From contig BFEA01000036.1 in NCBI GenBank assembly GCA_003427395.1, forward strand, positions 243,148 through 275,091: 31,944 nt of DNA, given 5' to 3'. The first letter of the stretch is position 1. Each line of letters starts with the position of its first letter. The stretch comes from Chara braunii. Lineage: Eukaryota; Streptophyta; Charophyceae; Charales; Characeae. The position numbers and the translations under genes are program-made. This document shows, one piece after another, positions 30,211-31,944 of this stretch. The notes below the pieces were generated by a model. The model worked only from the letters and a program-made list of their open reading frames with translations, was not told where the DNA came from and did no database searches.

Positions 30211-30280
30211 CTTTTTCTTTTTTTTTTAACTAGGCCTTGGCTGCTAGTGATGATGGTAAGAGCAGCAATCACTAGCAGCC
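30211..30280 (-). mobile_element. T-module 3' end, copy 10, inside LINE copy 3
   Basis: A T-rich left edge (30211-30227, poly(A) on minus) is followed by a perfect 13-bp inverted repeat. Its arms are GGCTGCTAGTGAT (30239-30251) and ATCACTAGCAGCC (30268-30280), and its loop contains the conserved GCTCTTACC on minus. The conserved 5' half is absent. It interrupts LINE 3 between FNDWTMVDAAV and KDFPDLFPP. Confidence 0.75.
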
Positions 30281-30549
30281 CAACCAAGGACTTCCCAGAT
30301 CTCTTCCCACCACACCAACTCTGTTAGTGGATATGCAGTGGTATGGACTCTGGAGGCATTCAAGATCCTACTTCATGAGAGTGCAGGCAGAGATGGTTCT
30401 TTCACTCTGGCAGCCAGAGACAGGCTGAAGAGGCTGAGCACTAGACCCTCAGTTGATCCCCTGGCAGAAGCAGTGTAATTGATGCCGTAGACCTTAAGGG
30501 GAACATAGAGACATACACGTGGTTGAGAAGAAAAATGTAAGATGAATCT

Positions 30550-30582
30550 GGGATGCTGGACCCGGTTTCCAGCAGGTAATGC
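30550..30582 (+). mobile_element. T-module start, copy 9, truncated (3' end of LINE copy 3)
   Basis: GGGATGCTGGACCCGG then TTTCCAGCAGGTAATGC directly follows the LINE 3 3' UTR. It is cut off where LINE copy 4 homology begins. Confidence 0.75.
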
Positions 30583-31190
30583 TTGGCCACATTGAAACAC
30601 TGCTTGCTGGCCTGTCCAATGGCCCTTCAACTGTGGCACTGGTGGGATGTTCTATGGGAGGAACTCACCAGCTCACCATTTTTCATTGAAAGCTCATCTG
30701 GTTGGTCAAACTGTCAGACTAACCACCACCATGGTCAGGTTTCCAGCATAACCTGTTTCAAACAACCAGGCTGGCCGTACTGATGGCCATCTGGAGGATG
30801 TGCTGCTCTTCAGAGAGAAAAGAACTCTCTTTTGGATTTGTACAGGCCAAAACGGATATCGCTGAGACAAGCAGGGCCAACATACAAAGAGCTGTGGTTC
30901 GGTTCAGCTCAGAACAAACTTACAGGACATGCAGGAGCAAGCCAAACGAAAACTTCTGTAACACATGGATAGACTGTGGGAGGGGAATATGTGAAGTGCA
31001 GGATGATGGGAACATGCGGTGGAAAAACTGGGTAGCCATGAAATTGAGACCAGTGCATTATTTCCACACACCCCTAGCAGGTGACAACTCGCAGGCTATC
31101 ACGACAACCCCTAGGGACGAGCTCTGCTGCCTGCAGGAGGAACCTGCACAGCCACTTACCAAAGAACAGGCTCGGATGGCTGGGACCTGA
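30583..31190 (+). pseudogene. LINE copy 4: ORF2 C-terminal fragment
   Basis: LKHCLLACPMALQLWHWWDV (30592 onward) matches the zf-RVT segment IEHIFLQCPGSVWLWRWWDK of LINE copy 1. Diverged C-terminal coding follows (WRMCCSSERKELSF near 30793). It abuts a truncated T-module, so two LINE pieces are fused here by deletion or by a truncated insertion. Several stops and frame changes are present. Confidence 0.65.
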
Positions 31191-31407
31191 TGGAGTCAGG
31201 TTGCCAGCTTCCGGTCATACATCAGCCATGACTGCACCTACCCGATTATGTCACCTCCACTCCCCTCATCTCCTCCGCCTGAAACACCCCACCCACCGTT
31301 CATCCAGGACAGACTCTAAGGGCATACTCACAGCACCTTTTTACTTATTTCTGGACAGAATTGCGATCAGATGCAAACAGGACCGGCTATAAATGCGGGC
31401 AGATACA
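31191..31407. other. Unassigned sequence
   Basis: No gene is recognisable. CACCCACCGTTCATCCAGGA at about 31291 recurs as CACCCACCCTTCATCCAGGA near 31888, so a repeat may flank the half-MITE between them. Confidence 0.4.
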
Positions 31408-31550
31408 TTTCAACCACCAGTACCTCTCCCTGCTTGAAGAATTCGACGCGGCCATTAACGCGCCGCGTTGCGCGGGGTACCCACCGGCGTGCGGCCGGTA
31501 GTCCCCAATAAACGCATATCAAATTTGCAATTGGTGTCGCAAATGTCAGC
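31408..31550. mobile_element. Half-copy of the MITE family, M5
   Basis: The left end CAACCACCAGTACCT and the inner GCGGCCATTAACGC match M4 (ACCACCAGTACCT and GCGGCCGTTAATGC at 5134-5172). I find no matching right terminus before the window end. Confidence 0.5.
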
Positions 31551-31636
31551 GGCCTCAGGGTTGAGCAATTTGCCACCACCTCTATAGGCCTCGGGTTTGA
31601 GCAATTTGCCACCACCTCTAGGGGTGGTGGCATCTC
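31551..31636. repeat. 36-bp tandem duplication ending in a hairpin
   Basis: GGCCTC...GAGCAATTTGCCACCACC units start at 31551 and 31587. The second unit ends in GCCACCACC-TCTAGG-GGTGGTGGC, a 9-bp stem. Confidence 0.85.
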
Positions 31637-31944
31637 TTTCTTCCCGAGTCTTTGAGCTTATGGAAGAGAATTGCAGGCATTCATGGACTACTTTTGCAGT
31701 GTAACGGCACAAATGGGCAATTTCTCAAATGGCAGGGCGTAGGGGCATTTGTCTTTTCCAATTTGCTGCCCATGTGCGACTGCGCAACACAGCAAAATGG
31801 CAAACTGGGAGTAGCAGACGCGGCAAATTTTGCTGTTTTGCCAGGCATGTGTGAGCATGCCCTAAGTCCAAATATTCTCCTCCCCCACCCACCCTTCATC
31901 CAGGATAGAGACTAACTCCCAATATTCTCCTCCCTCCGCCCCTA
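31637..31944. other. Unassigned, short repeats
   Basis: No gene is recognisable. AATATTCTCCTCCC occurs twice (near 31873 and 31920), each beside C-rich sequence. Confidence 0.4.

Larger units (their letters stand above)
29281..30549 (+). pseudogene. LINE copy 3: 3' fragment of a LINE 1-family element
   Basis: Clear homology to LINE copy 1 starts at about 29371. In order it shows RIPTNDGIIDWTRLEQKG, CWSC after a stop, KHLFSQCPGAV and WPWNWKALLCGTW (to about 29670). It continues after an inserted T-module with FLWALWQKRRTH (29880) and FNDWTMVDAAV (30180). After another short insertion come KDFPDLFPP and a 3' UTR sharing GAAGAGGCTGA with LINE copy 1. The IVWQG stretch at about 29310 may be an earlier piece of the same ORF. 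Stops and frameshifts show it is dead. A T-module start follows the 3' UTR at 30550, as in LINE copy 1. Confidence 0.82.

Overview
This window is eukaryotic nuclear DNA made almost entirely of decayed, nested transposable elements, with one recognisable host-gene exon. The long interspersed elements (LINEs) are L1-clade of the plant type: reverse transcriptase followed by a C-terminal Cys/His 'zf-RVT' finger, and in one element an ORF1 with a zinc knuckle. The host exon (28485-28703, minus) reads like the methyltransferase half of betaine lipid synthase, an enzyme of algae, bryophytes, ferns and fungi that seed plants lack. Together these suggest a non-seed green plant with a repeat-rich genome, for example a charophyte alga such as Chara. 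That assignment is inference. A run of N marks a draft assembly.

Layout. 1-2730: simple and tandem repeats, with a 332-bp retro-insertion (1972-2303, 16-bp target-site duplication). 2733-5130: LINE copy A, heavily decayed and split by a 632-bp insertion (3928-4559, 12-bp TSD). 5131-5263: a short palindromic MITE. 5399-9892: LINE copy 1, 5'-truncated inside its endonuclease and bounded by a perfect 12-bp TSD. 10500-11321: a non-autonomous hAT-like DNA transposon with an 8-bp TSD, a microsatellite core and an assembly gap. 11461-21763: LINE copy 2, about 10.3 kb with UTRs, ORF1 and ORF2, bounded by a 17-bp imperfect TSD and carrying a 657-bp tRNA-derived insertion. 21860-24840: tandem repeats and a large inverted repeat. 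24840-28480: MITE, SINE and unassigned sequence. 28485-28703: host exon. 29281-31190: two more LINE 3' fragments. 31400-end: half a MITE and short repeats.

The most interesting point is a module of about 130 bp, here called the T-module. It starts near GGGACGCTGGACCC and ends in poly(A). It forms the 3' end of LINE copy 1 inside that element's TSD, follows the 3' UTR of LINE copy 3, and also forms the 3' end of short TSD-flanked insertions that show no LINE coding sequence. This is the pattern expected of LINE machinery shared with short non-autonomous partners through a common 3' tail. The tail has two predicted hairpins, with some compensatory differences between copies.

No autonomous element appears intact. 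LINE 1 has the reverse transcriptase residues but frameshifts downstream; LINE 2 has lost an active-site Asp (FAGD). I see no CRISPR array, rRNA gene, functional tRNA gene or prokaryotic operon.
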